Origin: JBKBIP01 sp046297495
GTDB taxonomy: Bacteria; Planctomycetota; Planctomycetia; Gemmatales; Gemmataceae
Assembly: GCA_046297495.1 (NCBI GenBank)
Contig: JBKBIP010000005.1
Location: 134,761-198,760, forward strand
Direction of reading: 5' to 3'
DNA: 64,000 nucleotides
In this document: in pieces, positions 8,898 to 18,138 of the stretch
Layout of the letters: every line of letters starts with the position of its first letter
Numbering within the stretch: the stretch's first letter is position 1
Notes under the pieces: generated by a model
Database searches by the model: none
Seen by the model: only the letters and a program-made list of their open reading frames with translations
Told to the model about the DNA's origin: nothing
Position numbers and translations under genes: made by a program

Positions 8898-11800
8898 ATG
8901 AACCATCCCTACCGCGCCTATTGGATCATGGGCTGTCTGTGCCTGGGGCTTACCCCGGCGGCAAACGCCGATTGGCCGACCTATCGCCAGGACGCGGGCC
9001 GGACGGGCGCCACCGCGCATGAGCTGCGCTTGCCTCTGGAATTCCATTGGGTACAGTCGGCCCCGAAGCCGCCGGAGAAGGCGTGGGCCGGGCCGGACAA
9101 TCGCACTTTCGAGGGCTTGCACCTGCGCGACCGGATGGATTTCGATGACGCTTTTCATGGGGCGATCGTCGCGGGGCGGGTCTATTTCGGTTCCTCGGTC
9201 GATCATCAGGTGCGCTGTCTCGATCTGGCCCGCGGCAAGCAACTCTGGACCTATTTCACCGGCGCCGCCGTGCGTTTGGCCCCGACGGTTTGGGAGGGGC
9301 GCGTATACTGCGGCTCCGATGACGGCTATGTCTATTGCCTGGACGCGGACAGTGGCAAGCTACTGTGGCGCTTGCAAGCCGGGCCGGAGGAAGCGTGGTT
9401 TCTGGGACGGGGGGAGATGATCTCGCGCTGGCCGATCCGCACGGGGGTTGCCGTGTATGACGGGGTGGCCTATTTCGGGGCTGGCATCTTTCCCCATGAG
9501 GATATTTTCCTGTACGCCGTCGATGCCCGCACCGGCAAGGTGATCTGGAAACGGGACGATCTGAGCGAGGCGGACGCCACGCGCAATCCCTTGTCGCCGC
9601 AGGGTTACTTACTGGTCAATGATCAGTACCTGTTCGTGCCGTCGGGGCGGTCGCTGCCGGTCTGCTTCGACCGCCACACCGGCAAGATGATCCACCAGCG
9701 CACCCATAGTTGGCGCAAGGAGGGGGTGATGGGCGGCACGCGGGCACTGCTGGCCGATGGTCAAATCTATGCCGCTGGCGATCATCAGCTCGTCGCCTTG
9801 GACGAAAAGACCGGCGACGTGGGCTTCGGCTACTTCGAGTGCAAGCAGATGGTCACCGTGGGAGACGACTGGGCCTACATCATCGACGGCCAGCGCTTGG
9901 CCCGGCTGGATCGTCACGCATACGCCATCGCCAGCCGGGAGCGGCAGAAGCTGCGTGAGGGCATCTTTAATGTGAATCGCCAGCTCCGCTCTGCGCCGAA
10001 AAACGCGGCCAATTTGAAGGCTCAGCTCGCCAATCTGGCGGAGCAATTGAAGCAGCTCGAAAATCAAGGTGTCGTTTGGTCCGTCCCTGTCACCGCCGAA
10101 GCGGGCTTGCTGGCGGCGGGTAATTGGGTTTTCGTGGGGGGGCCGGATAGCGTGACCGCTTACGAAGCCGGGACCGGCAAACAGGTCTGGCAGGCCAAGG
10201 TGGAAGGGAACGCACGCGGCTTGGCGGCGGCGGATCATTACTTGCTCGTCAGCACCAGTACCGGCAAGGTGTACGCCTTCGCCGATGCCCAGGCCAAGCG
10301 ATTGCCAGTGGTTCCAGAAGCGCCGACCGCCAAGCAGCTGTTCCCCGACGATCCCCTGGCGGCCATGTACGCCGACGCCGCCCAGGAAATCCTGGAACAG
10401 ACGGGGGTGAAAGAGGGCTACTGTCTGGTCCTTGGCGCTGAACGAGGGCAGCTGGCCTTCGAGCTGGCCCAACGGAGCGCGCTCAAGGTCTATGGCATCG
10501 AGCCGGACGCCGCCAAGGTTCAGGCCGCCCGGCAAGCACTAACGGGGGCGGGATACTACGGTCATCGTGTAGTCATCCATCAAGCGGACCTGGCGGATAT
10601 TCCGTATTCCAACTTCTTCGCCAACCTGGTCGTTTCGGATCAGTATGCCCGCGCCGGGACCTTGCCTGGGGAGCCGCGCGACTTCACCCGCCATGTCAAG
10701 CCATTGGGGGGGACGGTCTATCTGGGGCGTCCCGCCCGCGCCGCCGGCCAGGTGGACGCGAAAGCGGCGCGGGTTTGGTTGGACGCGCTGGCCCTGGGAG
10801 AGACGGGGAACATCCAGAAGACCGCCACCGGCCTGCGCTACGTGCGCGGCCCCTTGCATGGAGCGGCTAACTGGACGCATCAATACGGCGAACCGGGGAA
10901 CACCGCCTGCGTGATGGATCATCGCGTCAAGGGGGGACTGGGGGTGCTGTGGTATGGCGATCCCGGCCCTGGCAAGATGGTCAATCGTCACGACGGCGCG
11001 GTGGGGCCATTGTCCGTCAATGGCCGCCTGATCGTCCAGGGGCAATTTAGTGTCTTGGCTTATGACGCCTACAACGGCCAGTTCCTCTGGGAATATAAGA
11101 ACCCCAACACCTTCCGCACGGGGGTCTTTCAGAATTACAACCCGGGCAACCTGGTGGCGACCGAGGAGAGCATCCTGGTCATGGAGGGAAGCAAAGTCGT
11201 GCAGCTCGACGCCGCCACCGGCAAGTTCCAGACCACGCATGAATTGCCCGCCGACAAGCAGCGCGACTATGAATGGAATTACATTGGCTACCGGGACGGC
11301 ATCCTCTATGGCACGGCTACCGTGCGCAAGGAATTGGCCAGCGCCTTGCAACGGCGGGGGCGCAAGTTCGAGGACGCCACCGCCGCCCTGTTCGCCATTG
11401 ACGTGAAAACCGGCCAGCATCTGTGGTGCCATGATGGGGACAACATCGCCGCCCAAACCATCGCGCTCGGCCCCCATCGGGTCTATTTCATTGATAGTAC
11501 CCTCTCCAGCGAGGAACGGGCCGCCTTGCTGCGGAGCGAGCGTGACCAGGTGAAACATCTGACGGGAGAGGAAGCCAAGCAGGCCGAGGAACGGTTGAAA
11601 CGCCTGGACGTGCGCCGGGCCATCGCCTTGGAAGCCCGCACTGGCAAGCAGCTGTGGGCCGAGGCGGTGGATGTCACCGATTGCAGCGACATCGGCATCG
11701 GCGGCGGCAAGCTGACCTTGATGGTTTCTGAAGGAGTGCTGGTCTTGTGCGGCGCCAACGCCAACGGCCACTACTGGAAACAGTTCGTCGAAGGGGAGTT

Positions 11801-12848
11801 CAAGCAGCGGCGGTTGGTGGCACTGTCGGCCAAGGATGGCCGGAAGCTCTGGGCCAAGGACGCCAACTATCGCCATCGCCCCATCATCGTCGGCGACCGG
11901 ATCATCGCCGAGCCGTGGGCCTTTGAGCTGCGCACCGGCGCCACGATCACGCGCCCCCATCCGCTGACCGGAGCCGAAGTTCCCTGGAGCATGTACCGGC
12001 CCGGTCATCACTGCGGCATGTTGGTGGCAGCACCCAACATGTTGATGTTCCGCTCCGGCTTCACGGGCTTTTACGATTTGTATGAGGACTCCGGCACTCA
12101 GCATTTCGCCGGCCATCGGCTAGGATGCTGGATCAACGCCATTCCCGCCAACGGTCTGGTGACGATCCCCGAAGCCAGCGCCGGTTGCGTCTGTCAATTT
12201 TCCATCGCCTCGACCATTGTCCTGGAGCCACGCCCGACTACTCGGCGAACCTGGACCATCTATAGTTCGGTGGGGTCCAATACCCCCGTGCAACACCTGG
12301 CCCTGAACCTGGGCGCTCCCGGCGACCGCAAGGACGAGCGCGGGACGGTGTGGCTGGCTTATCCGCGTCCCAATCCGCTGCGCGATTCCACCCTGGATTT
12401 ACGCCTCGACCTGAAACCCCAATTCGTGAAAGGGGGGGAGTTCACACACGTCAGCTCCGCCGCGCATGAAGTGAAGACAACGGACGCCCCCGCCTGGGTG
12501 TACACCTCCTGGGCCAAGGGGCTGACGCAATGTTCCGTGCCGTTGCTGGGTGAAAAAGACCCGCCGGCCACTTACAGCGTCCGTCTGCACTTCGCCGACC
12601 TGGCGGAGAACCGCCAAGCCGGGCAGCGTCTCTTCGATGTCAAGGTGAACGGTCAGGTAGTCCGGGCCAACCTGGACATCACCGCCGCCCGCTCACCGGA
12701 ACAAGACACGGTGGTGCTGCAGCTCGATGCAGTCCGCGTCACCCGCGATCTGGACATCGAGCTGATCCCCCGCCAACCCAATCCCACCGAAGAGCAGCTG
12801 CCAATTTTGAACGCCATCGAAGTGAGGCGCGGCGGTGAGAGAGAATAA
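8898..12848 (+). CDS. Giant exported PQQ-type beta-propeller protein with embedded methyltransferase-like and malectin-like domains
   Basis: About 1316 residues from the ATG at 8898; a TTG five codons earlier is less likely because a signal peptide (ending near LTPAANA) begins at this ATG. Residues 25-460 and about 660-1120 carry PQQ/quinoprotein-like propeller repeats such as YCGSDDGYVYCLDADSGKLLW and VTAYEAGTGKQVWQA. Between them, about residues 490-640, is a Rossmann methyltransferase-like segment (VLGAERGQLAFELAQ, then VYGIEPDAAKVQAARQAL). The last 130 residues resemble a malectin-like carbohydrate-binding domain. No heme motif is present. Family knowledge places such proteins in the periplasm or outer envelope of planctomycetes; their substrates are unknown. 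Whether the methyltransferase segment still binds S-adenosylmethionine outside the cytoplasm is doubtful. The next gene, 215 bp on, is another envelope propeller protein. Confidence 0.85.
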   Translation: MNHPYRAYWIMGCLCLGLTPAANADWPTYRQDAGRTGATAHELRLPLEFHWVQSAPKPPEKAWAGPDNRTFEGLHLRDRMDFDDAFHGAIVAGRVYFGSSVDHQVRCLDLARGKQLWTYFTGAAVRLAPTVWEGRVYCGSDDGYVYCLDADSGKLLWRLQAGPEEAWFLGRGEMISRWPIRTGVAVYDGVAYFGAGIFPHEDIFLYAVDARTGKVIWKRDDLSEADATRNPLSPQGYLLVNDQYLFVPSGRSLPVCFDRHTGKMIHQRTHSWRKEGVMGGTRALLADGQIYAAGDHQLVALDEKTGDVGFGYFECKQMVTVGDDWAYIIDGQRLARLDRHAYAIASRERQKLREGIFNVNRQLRSAPKNAANLKAQLANLAEQLKQLENQGVVWSVPVTAEAGLLAAGNWVFVGGPDSVTAYEAGTGKQVWQAKVEGNARGLAAADHYLLVSTSTGKVYAFADAQAKRLPVVPEAPTAKQLFPDDPLAAMYADAAQEILEQTGVKEGYCLVLGAERGQLAFELAQRSALKVYGIEPDAAKVQAARQALTGAGYYGHRVVIHQADLADIPYSNFFANLVVSDQYARAGTLPGEPRDFTRHVKPLGGTVYLGRPARAAGQVDAKAARVWLDALALGETGNIQKTATGLRYVRGPLHGAANWTHQYGEPGNTACVMDHRVKGGLGVLWYGDPGPGKMVNRHDGAVGPLSVNGRLIVQGQFSVLAYDAYNGQFLWEYKNPNTFRTGVFQNYNPGNLVATEESILVMEGSKVVQLDAATGKFQTTHELPADKQRDYEWNYIGYRDGILYGTATVRKELASALQRRGRKFEDATAALFAIDVKTGQHLWCHDGDNIAAQTIALGPHRVYFIDSTLSSEERAALLRSERDQVKHLTGEEAKQAEERLKRLDVRRAIALEARTGKQLWAEAVDVTDCSDIGIGGGKLTLMVSEGVLVLCGANANGHYWKQFVEGEFKQRRLVALSAKDGRKLWAKDANYRHRPIIVGDRIIAEPWAFELRTGATITRPHPLTGAEVPWSMYRPGHHCGMLVAAPNMLMFRSGFTGFYDLYEDSGTQHFAGHRLGCWINAIPANGLVTIPEASAGCVCQFSIASTIVLEPRPTTRRTWTIYSSVGSNTPVQHLALNLGAPGDRKDERGTVWLAYPRPNPLRDSTLDLRLDLKPQFVKGGEFTHVSSAAHEVKTTDAPAWVYTSWAKGLTQCSVPLLGEKDPPATYSVRLHFADLAENRQAGQRLFDVKVNGQVVRANLDITAARSPEQDTVVLQLDAVRVTRDLDIELIPRQPNPTEEQLPILNAIEVRRGGERE

Positions 12849-12856
12849 AAGGGAAT

Positions 12857-12943
12857 AAAAGGGGACGCGACTCGAATTTGCTTGACGGAGGGCGGAGCGT
12901 GGCGTCATTTGCCAACCAGCGAATTCGAGTCGCGTCCCCTTTT
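12857..12943. repeat. Perfect 22-bp inverted repeat around a 43-bp centre
   Basis: The arms 12857-12878 and 12922-12943 are exact reverse complements; each contains AAAAGGGGACGCGACTCG or its complement. The centre can form a further short pairing (TGACG with CGTCA). It begins 9 bp after the stop of the propeller gene. It may be a terminator, but the size and the GGGGAC-type arm recall REP/RAYT- or MITE-like palindromes. Confidence 0.75.
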
Positions 12944-13063
12944 CTCGGCCCGCAGTCTGCTGGAATTTCCCGCGTTTCCTGCTATCATCGTGTACAAGGA
13001 ATTCCGACCGTTAGGACATGCCCGCGCTCCTTCCGACATACTTTTGACAGCACGAGGACCGAT

Positions 13064-16000
13064 ATGAAGAAATTGCCCTGGTGGGGAATGGCAAGTGGGT
13101 TGCTGGTGGCGGCCCTGGCGTATTTCCTGGCGAGCGGCCATGCTCAGAACGCCGCCGACAAGCACGATCCCGCGCAGGCGGTGGCCAATTTGGACGTGCA
13201 TCCTGAATTGCAGGCGACGTTGTTCGCCTCCGAGCCGGTCCTCACCAACCCGACCAACCTCGACATCGATTCTCGGGGGCGGGTGTGGGTGTGTGATGTC
13301 ATGAACTATCGCGGCAACAACGGCAAACGGCCCGAAGGGGACCGCATCCTGATTCTGGAGGACACCACCGGCGACGGCGTCGCCGACAAACACACCGTCT
13401 ATTACCAGGGCCGCGACGTGGACTCGGCGATGGGCATCTGCGTCCTCGGCAACAAGGTCATCGTCTCCTGCTCGCCGCATATCATCATCTTCACCGACGA
13501 GAACGGCGACGATAAGCCGGACAAGAAGGAATATCTGTTCACCAAAACCGGCCAGCCGCAGCATGATCATTCGGCCCACTCCTTCATTTTTGGGCCAGAC
13601 GGCAAATACTACTGGAACTTCGGCAACACCGGCAAGGCGGTGCATGATAAAGACGGTAAGCTGGTGGTTGATCAGGCCGGCAATCCGGTCGTGGACAACG
13701 GCAAGCCCTATTGGGGTGGGATGGTGTTTCGCTGCAACCCCGATGGCAGTGAGTTCGAGGTACTGGCCCACAACTTCCGCAATAACTATGAAGTGACCGT
13801 CGATTCCTTCGGCACCCTCTGGCAATCGGACAACGACGACGACGGCAATCGGGGGGTGCGCATCAACTACGTGATGGAGTTCGGCAACTACGGCTACCGC
13901 GATGAGCTGACCGGGGCCGGCTGGAACACGCCGCGCACCCACATCGAAGCGGACATTCCTAGCCGCCATTGGCACCAGAATGACCCCGGCGTCGTCCCCA
14001 ACCTGCTGCACACCGGCCAAGGTTCGCCGACCGGCATCTGCGTGTACGAAGGCAAGCTGTTGCCGCGCGTGTTTCATAATCAGGTCATTCACTGTGACGC
14101 CGGGCCGAGCATCGTGCGAGCCTATCCCGTCATTAAGGACGGCGCCGGCTACCAGGCCGAGATCGTCAACATTCTCGACGGCAGCAAAAAGAACAACTGG
14201 TTCCGCCCCGCGGATGTATGCGTGGCGCCGGATGGATCATTGTTTGTCACGGACTGGTACGATCCCGGCGTCGGCGGACACGCTCAACGCGACCTGGACC
14301 GGGGGCGCATCTTCCGCGTCGCTCCGCCCGGTAGCAAGTATCAGGTGCCGCGCTTCGATTTCCAGACGGCGCGCGGCGCGGCCGAGGCCCTGAAGAATCC
14401 CAATCTCGCCGTCCGCTACCTGGCCTGGACGGCCTTGCACGATTTCGGGGCCAAGGCCGAGTCAGAATTGCTCAAGCTATGGCAATCCGATGATGCCCGG
14501 CTACGTGCCCGCGCCTTGTGGCTGCTGGGCAAGATCGCCGGCAAGGGGCCGCATTATGTCAATTTGGCGATCCAGGACCAAGACCCCGACATTCGCCTCA
14601 CCGGCATTCGGCTGGCCCGGCAACTACACCTGGATATTATTCCCGTGCTGAGAAAGTTGGTCCACGACAAGGCGCCGGAAGTGCGGCGCGAATGTGCCAT
14701 TGCCCTGCGTTTCACCAAGTCCCCCGACATGCCCGCGCTGTGGGTGGAATTGGCGAAACAGCACGACGGCAAGGACCGCTGGTATCTGGAAGCGCTGGGG
14801 ATTGGCGCCGAATCGCGCTGGGACGATTGCTTGATGAATGGTTGGCCAGGGGGGACGCTGAACGGTTTTCTCGGCACGCCAGCGGGGCGCGACCTCATCT
14901 GGCGCTCCCGGTCGCCGGACTTCACGCCCCTCCTGTTGGAACGGATCATCGCTGACGCGAAAGTACCCACGGCGGAGCTGCCGCGTTACTTCCGGGCCTT
15001 CGATTTTCAGCAAGGACCGAAGAAACAAGAAGCCTTGCGGAACCTGGTCGTGGCGGCGGCAACCGTGAAAGAGGAACGGGAAACCTTCATCGTGTTGGAG
15101 GCGGCCCAACGACTCCCGCAAGGCGATGCCCGGCAAGAGCCGCGCTTGGCCGCCGCACTGGAAAAGGTGCTGGCCCAACATCGTGGCACCGACACCTACA
15201 TCCAAGTCGTCAAACAATTTGGCTTGTCCCAGCACTATCCCGAAGTGCTGCATCTGGCCCAGCACCAGCCCGATCAGCAGCTTGGCGTCAACGCCGTCAA
15301 GGCGCTGCTGGATCGCGGCCAACACGCCCTGTTGCGCCAAGGGCTGGACAGCAAAGACGACAAACTGGCATTGGCCACGCTGCAAGCCCTGCACACGACC
15401 GCCGATGACCGGGCCACGCCGCTGCTCATGGCTTTGGTCCGTGACCGACAGCGCGATCTCGAACAGCGCCGCTTGGCGGTGCGGGCCGTCACCCGCACGC
15501 GCAACGGCGCCCTGGCCTTGCTGAAGCTGGCTCAGGCTGGCGACCTGGGCGAGGAGCTGAAACAGGTGGCCGGCTTCGCGCTCCACGTCGCCCCCTGGAA
15601 CGATGTCAAGGGACCAGCCGCCCAGCTCTTTCCGCTGCCACCGGCCAAGGACGACAAGCCGTTGCCACCCTTCGCCGAGTTGGTCAAGTTGCGCGGCGAT
15701 CCGGCGCGGGGCCACAAGATTTTCGCCACCGCCGGCACCTGCGCCAACTGCCACCTGGTCAACGGCCAAGGCAAGGAAGTCGGTCCTGATCTGTCCGAGA
15801 TCGGCAATAAACTGAGCCGGGAAGCCTTGCTGGAATCGATCCTCTATCCCAGCGCTGGCATCAGTCACAACTACGAGACGTATCTCGTCGAACTCAAGAG
15901 CGGCAACATCGAAACCGGCTTACTGGCCAGCGACACCCCCGAAGCCGTGGTGCTCAAGGGGGCGGATGGCATCTTGCGCACGCTGCCAAAGGGGGACATC

Positions 16001-16135
16001 GAACAGATGATCAAATCTCCCAACTCCCTGATGCCCGCCGACCTGCACAAGCAGCTGACGCCGCAGGATTTGGCCGATCTGGTGGACTATATGTTGACGC
16101 TGAAGAAAGCGGCGCAATCGCCAGGCGGGAAGTAG
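13064..16135 (+). CDS. PVC-type propeller/HEAT/cytochrome c protein (membrane-bound dehydrogenase family)
   Basis: A 1023-residue protein from the ATG at 13064, preceded by CACGAGGACCGAT; upstream in-frame codons belong to the inverted-repeat region and are unlikely to be used. The N-terminus has a membrane or signal segment (GMASGLLVAALAYFLASG). Residues 40-430 form a six-bladed propeller like sugar dehydrogenases (LDIDSRGRVWVCDVMNYRG). Residues 440-850 are HEAT-like repeats. The C-terminus is a PVC-specific heme domain with CANCH near residue 893, distal residues in VGPDLSEIG, and the ISHNYETYLVELKSG segment. Such proteins are predicted to oxidise an unknown substrate and pass electrons to c-type heme in the periplasm. 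The family is abundant in Planctomycetes and Verrucomicrobia. Confidence 0.92.
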   Translation: MKKLPWWGMASGLLVAALAYFLASGHAQNAADKHDPAQAVANLDVHPELQATLFASEPVLTNPTNLDIDSRGRVWVCDVMNYRGNNGKRPEGDRILILEDTTGDGVADKHTVYYQGRDVDSAMGICVLGNKVIVSCSPHIIIFTDENGDDKPDKKEYLFTKTGQPQHDHSAHSFIFGPDGKYYWNFGNTGKAVHDKDGKLVVDQAGNPVVDNGKPYWGGMVFRCNPDGSEFEVLAHNFRNNYEVTVDSFGTLWQSDNDDDGNRGVRINYVMEFGNYGYRDELTGAGWNTPRTHIEADIPSRHWHQNDPGVVPNLLHTGQGSPTGICVYEGKLLPRVFHNQVIHCDAGPSIVRAYPVIKDGAGYQAEIVNILDGSKKNNWFRPADVCVAPDGSLFVTDWYDPGVGGHAQRDLDRGRIFRVAPPGSKYQVPRFDFQTARGAAEALKNPNLAVRYLAWTALHDFGAKAESELLKLWQSDDARLRARALWLLGKIAGKGPHYVNLAIQDQDPDIRLTGIRLARQLHLDIIPVLRKLVHDKAPEVRRECAIALRFTKSPDMPALWVELAKQHDGKDRWYLEALGIGAESRWDDCLMNGWPGGTLNGFLGTPAGRDLIWRSRSPDFTPLLLERIIADAKVPTAELPRYFRAFDFQQGPKKQEALRNLVVAAATVKEERETFIVLEAAQRLPQGDARQEPRLAAALEKVLAQHRGTDTYIQVVKQFGLSQHYPEVLHLAQHQPDQQLGVNAVKALLDRGQHALLRQGLDSKDDKLALATLQALHTTADDRATPLLMALVRDRQRDLEQRRLAVRAVTRTRNGALALLKLAQAGDLGEELKQVAGFALHVAPWNDVKGPAAQLFPLPPAKDDKPLPPFAELVKLRGDPARGHKIFATAGTCANCHLVNGQGKEVGPDLSEIGNKLSREALLESILYPSAGISHNYETYLVELKSGNIETGLLASDTPEAVVLKGADGILRTLPKGDIEQMIKSPNSLMPADLHKQLTPQDLADLVDYMLTLKKAAQSPGGK

Positions 16136-16151
16136 GGAGAGCATGCCGGCC

Positions 16152-16205
16152 TTGGATGCCTCGGTTCGCGCCAGGGGCAAGGCGTGCGCGAATCGAGGCA
16201 TCCAA
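16152..16205. terminator. Long hairpin between convergent genes, probable bidirectional terminator
   Basis: Arms 16152-16171 and 16186-16205 pair over 20 bp with one G-U, around a 14-nt loop. It sits 17 bp after one stop and 6 bp after the other. There is no T-run. The core TCGGTTCGCGC and the loop resemble the hairpin at 22201-22239, so it may also be a dispersed repeat. Confidence 0.6.
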
Positions 16206-16210
16206 AATCT

Positions 16211-17548
16211 TCAATCCACCTCATCCAAAATCACCGGTGCCTCGTTGGTCGCCGCATCGTCACGAATGACACATGCTTGCTCCAACAATGGCAGCGCGAC
16301 GGCCAGGCGGGTTTCGTCGGCGTAGTGCAGCTCGATCAGGCCGTCCCCCTGCCGGACCGCAGCGCCGCGCTTCGCCAGCAAGACGGCCCCGACGCCGTGG
16401 TCGATGGGGTCTTCCACCCGTTGCCGGCCAGCGCCGAGCAGCATGGTCGCCCGGCCGATCAACTCGGCGTCCATCTCCCGCAGATAACCCGAATGCGGCG
16501 CTTTGAAGACGAATTGTCGCGGCGCGCGCGGCAGCAGGGAGTAATCGTCGAGCACGCGCGGATCGCCCCCTTGGTACTGGATCATTTGCCGGAACTTGTC
16601 GAGGGCTTGCCCCGAAGACAGGGACGTTTCAATGCGTGTCTCGGCTTCATCAGCGCTAACTCCCGCCAGAATCAACATGCCGCGCGCCAGAGTTTTGACG
16701 ACCGCCAGCAGGTCCGCCGGGCCGCGTCCTTTCAGAGTTTCGATGGCCTCGATCACCTCGACGGCATTCCCCACCGCCTGGCCCAAGGGAGCGTCCTTGC
16801 TGGTGACAAAGGCACGCGTCTTCAGGCCGTTCAGATTGCCGATGGTCACCAGCTCCTCGGCCAACTGGTGGGCGTCGGCCAAGGTTTTCATGAAGGCTCC
16901 CCGGCCACATTTGACGTCGAGCACCAAGGCATCGATCCCCTCGGCCAATTTCTTACTTAGAATCGACGCGGTGATGAGCGGAATACTTTCGACCGTGGCC
17001 GTGACATCCCGCAGAGAGTAGAGAATCTTGTCCGCCGGCGCGATCTCGGCGGTCTGGCCGACCAGGACGCATCCCACCTGGCGCAAGACGGCATGCAGCT
17101 CGTCGAGCGGCAGCTGGGCGCGGAAACCGGGAATAGATTCGAGCTTGTCGAGGGTGCCGCCGGTGTGGGCCAAGCTACGCCCTGACATCTTCGGGACAAT
17201 CACGCCGCACGAGGCCACCAGCGGCACCAACACCAGCGAGGTCTTGTCCCCCACGCCGCCGGTGCTGTGCTTATCGACCTTGACGCCGGGCACGTCGCTC
17301 CAATCGAGCGTGGCCCCGGAACGGGCCATGGCCGCCGTCAGGTGGGCCGTCTCGTCTCGGTTCATGCCGCGCAGCACGATGGCCATGAGCAGGGCCGCCT
17401 GTTGATAATCGGGCCATTGGTGAATCGTGGCCCCATGCACGAACGCTTCGATCTCCATCGGCGACAGCGGCAAGCCATCTCGTTTCTTGCGGATCACATC
17501 CACGGCCCGGATGGCGGACACATCCTCGATCGGCGCAGCAAGTGTCAT
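16211..17548 (-). CDS. deoA: Thymidine/pyrimidine-nucleoside phosphorylase
   Basis: A 445-residue enzyme from the ATG at 17548, chosen because GGAGG lies 8 nt before it; an upstream TTG frame adds 14 residues without support. The N-terminal helical domain (VDVIRKKRDGLPLSPMEIEAF) and the phosphate-binding motif KHSTGGVGDKTS define the glycosyltransferase family 3 nucleoside phosphorylases. Further family blocks are MSGRSLAHTGGTLDKLE and LDVKCGRGAFM. It splits thymidine or uridine with phosphate into base and (deoxy)ribose-1-phosphate in the cytoplasm. Whether it is strictly deoA or a broader Pdp enzyme cannot be settled by eye. It converges on the cytochrome gene and has no salvage neighbours. 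Confidence 0.93.
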   Translation of the reverse strand: MTLAAPIEDVSAIRAVDVIRKKRDGLPLSPMEIEAFVHGATIHQWPDYQQAALLMAIVLRGMNRDETAHLTAAMARSGATLDWSDVPGVKVDKHSTGGVGDKTSLVLVPLVASCGVIVPKMSGRSLAHTGGTLDKLESIPGFRAQLPLDELHAVLRQVGCVLVGQTAEIAPADKILYSLRDVTATVESIPLITASILSKKLAEGIDALVLDVKCGRGAFMKTLADAHQLAEELVTIGNLNGLKTRAFVTSKDAPLGQAVGNAVEVIEAIETLKGRGPADLLAVVKTLARGMLILAGVSADEAETRIETSLSSGQALDKFRQMIQYQGGDPRVLDDYSLLPRAPRQFVFKAPHSGYLREMDAELIGRATMLLGAGRQRVEDPIDHGVGAVLLAKRGAAVRQGDGLIELHYADETRLAVALPLLEQACVIRDDAATNEAPVILDEVD

Positions 17549-17793
17549 GACGATGACCTCCATTATGTCGAATGGGGGAGGACTGGCCAAATGGCGTCCG
17601 GATGATACAAACTTCCTCGGAGTCTGTTTGGCTATTTCCCGGCGCGCCGCGTGGCGTCAGCCCAACGTATTTGAGAGCGTTCCCGGCGGGCTTAGGCCAC
17701 GCCGCGCGCCTTTTTCCGCATGGCAATAATCAAACAGCCTCTCAGGATCGTCTCATCGTAACCGATTGCCCGCCGTTAAGAAAGTTTGCTATC

Positions 17794-18081
17794 ATGGACT
17801 CATCAATCGTAGCCAAGGTCGAGGAGTTGAAGAAAAGTTGGAGCGATCAGTTCGTGCGCGTCAAGCCGGGCTGGCCGGAGCTGAAACGCTTTGAAGGGAT
17901 CATCGGCCGGGTGGTGACCGTCAACTGGAACCAGAAGGCGGTCGTCGATTTTCAAGACGGCGGCTGGTACGACATTCCCGCTTCGGAAGACTTCCTCGAA
18001 AAAGTCGGCTCCGACGAGGCCAAGGGGAAATATAACGCCAAGGCCAACAGCGCCCAGCCGATTCCGGAGAAGCAGAGTTAA
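17794..18081 (+). CDS. Small conserved-looking protein of unknown function
   Basis: A 95-residue soluble protein with a helical N-terminus (SSIVAKVEELKKSWSDQFV) and a central stretch of short beta strands (FEGIIGRVVTVNWNQKAVVDFQ, then DGGWYDIPASEDFL). That pattern suggests a small SH3-like or KOW-like barrel, but this is only an impression. There is no signal peptide. The in-frame region upstream of the ATG at 17794 overlaps the thymidine phosphorylase promoter side and lacks a ribosome binding site, so the shorter form is preferred. AAGAAAG lies upstream of the ATG. It is followed after 57 bp by the glutamine amidotransferase gene. I do not recognise a named family. Confidence 0.7.
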   Translation: MDSSIVAKVEELKKSWSDQFVRVKPGWPELKRFEGIIGRVVTVNWNQKAVVDFQDGGWYDIPASEDFLEKVGSDEAKGKYNAKANSAQPIPEKQS

Positions 18082-18084
18082 TCC

Positions 18085-18109
18085 GATTAGCGACGCTTCC
18101 TAGAAGCGT
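18085..18109 (+). repeat. Palindromic interspersed repeat, copy 2 (GATTAGCGACGCTTC type)
   Basis: GATTAGCGACGCTTC, loop CTA, then GAAGCGT, matching 2981-3005 on the opposite strand except in the loop. It starts 4 bp after a stop codon. Confidence 0.6.
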
Positions 18110-18138
18110 AACCATCCGCGGAAGTGGGCAAACCCACC

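Noticed and set aside
10539..12116. 525-codon open frame on the minus strand
   Set aside because: It lies wholly inside the propeller gene on the other strand and has no domain; it is a shadow of GC-rich codon use.
12905..15868. Long minus-strand frames over the cytochrome c protein gene
   Set aside because: Antisense to a gene with clear heme, propeller and HEAT features.
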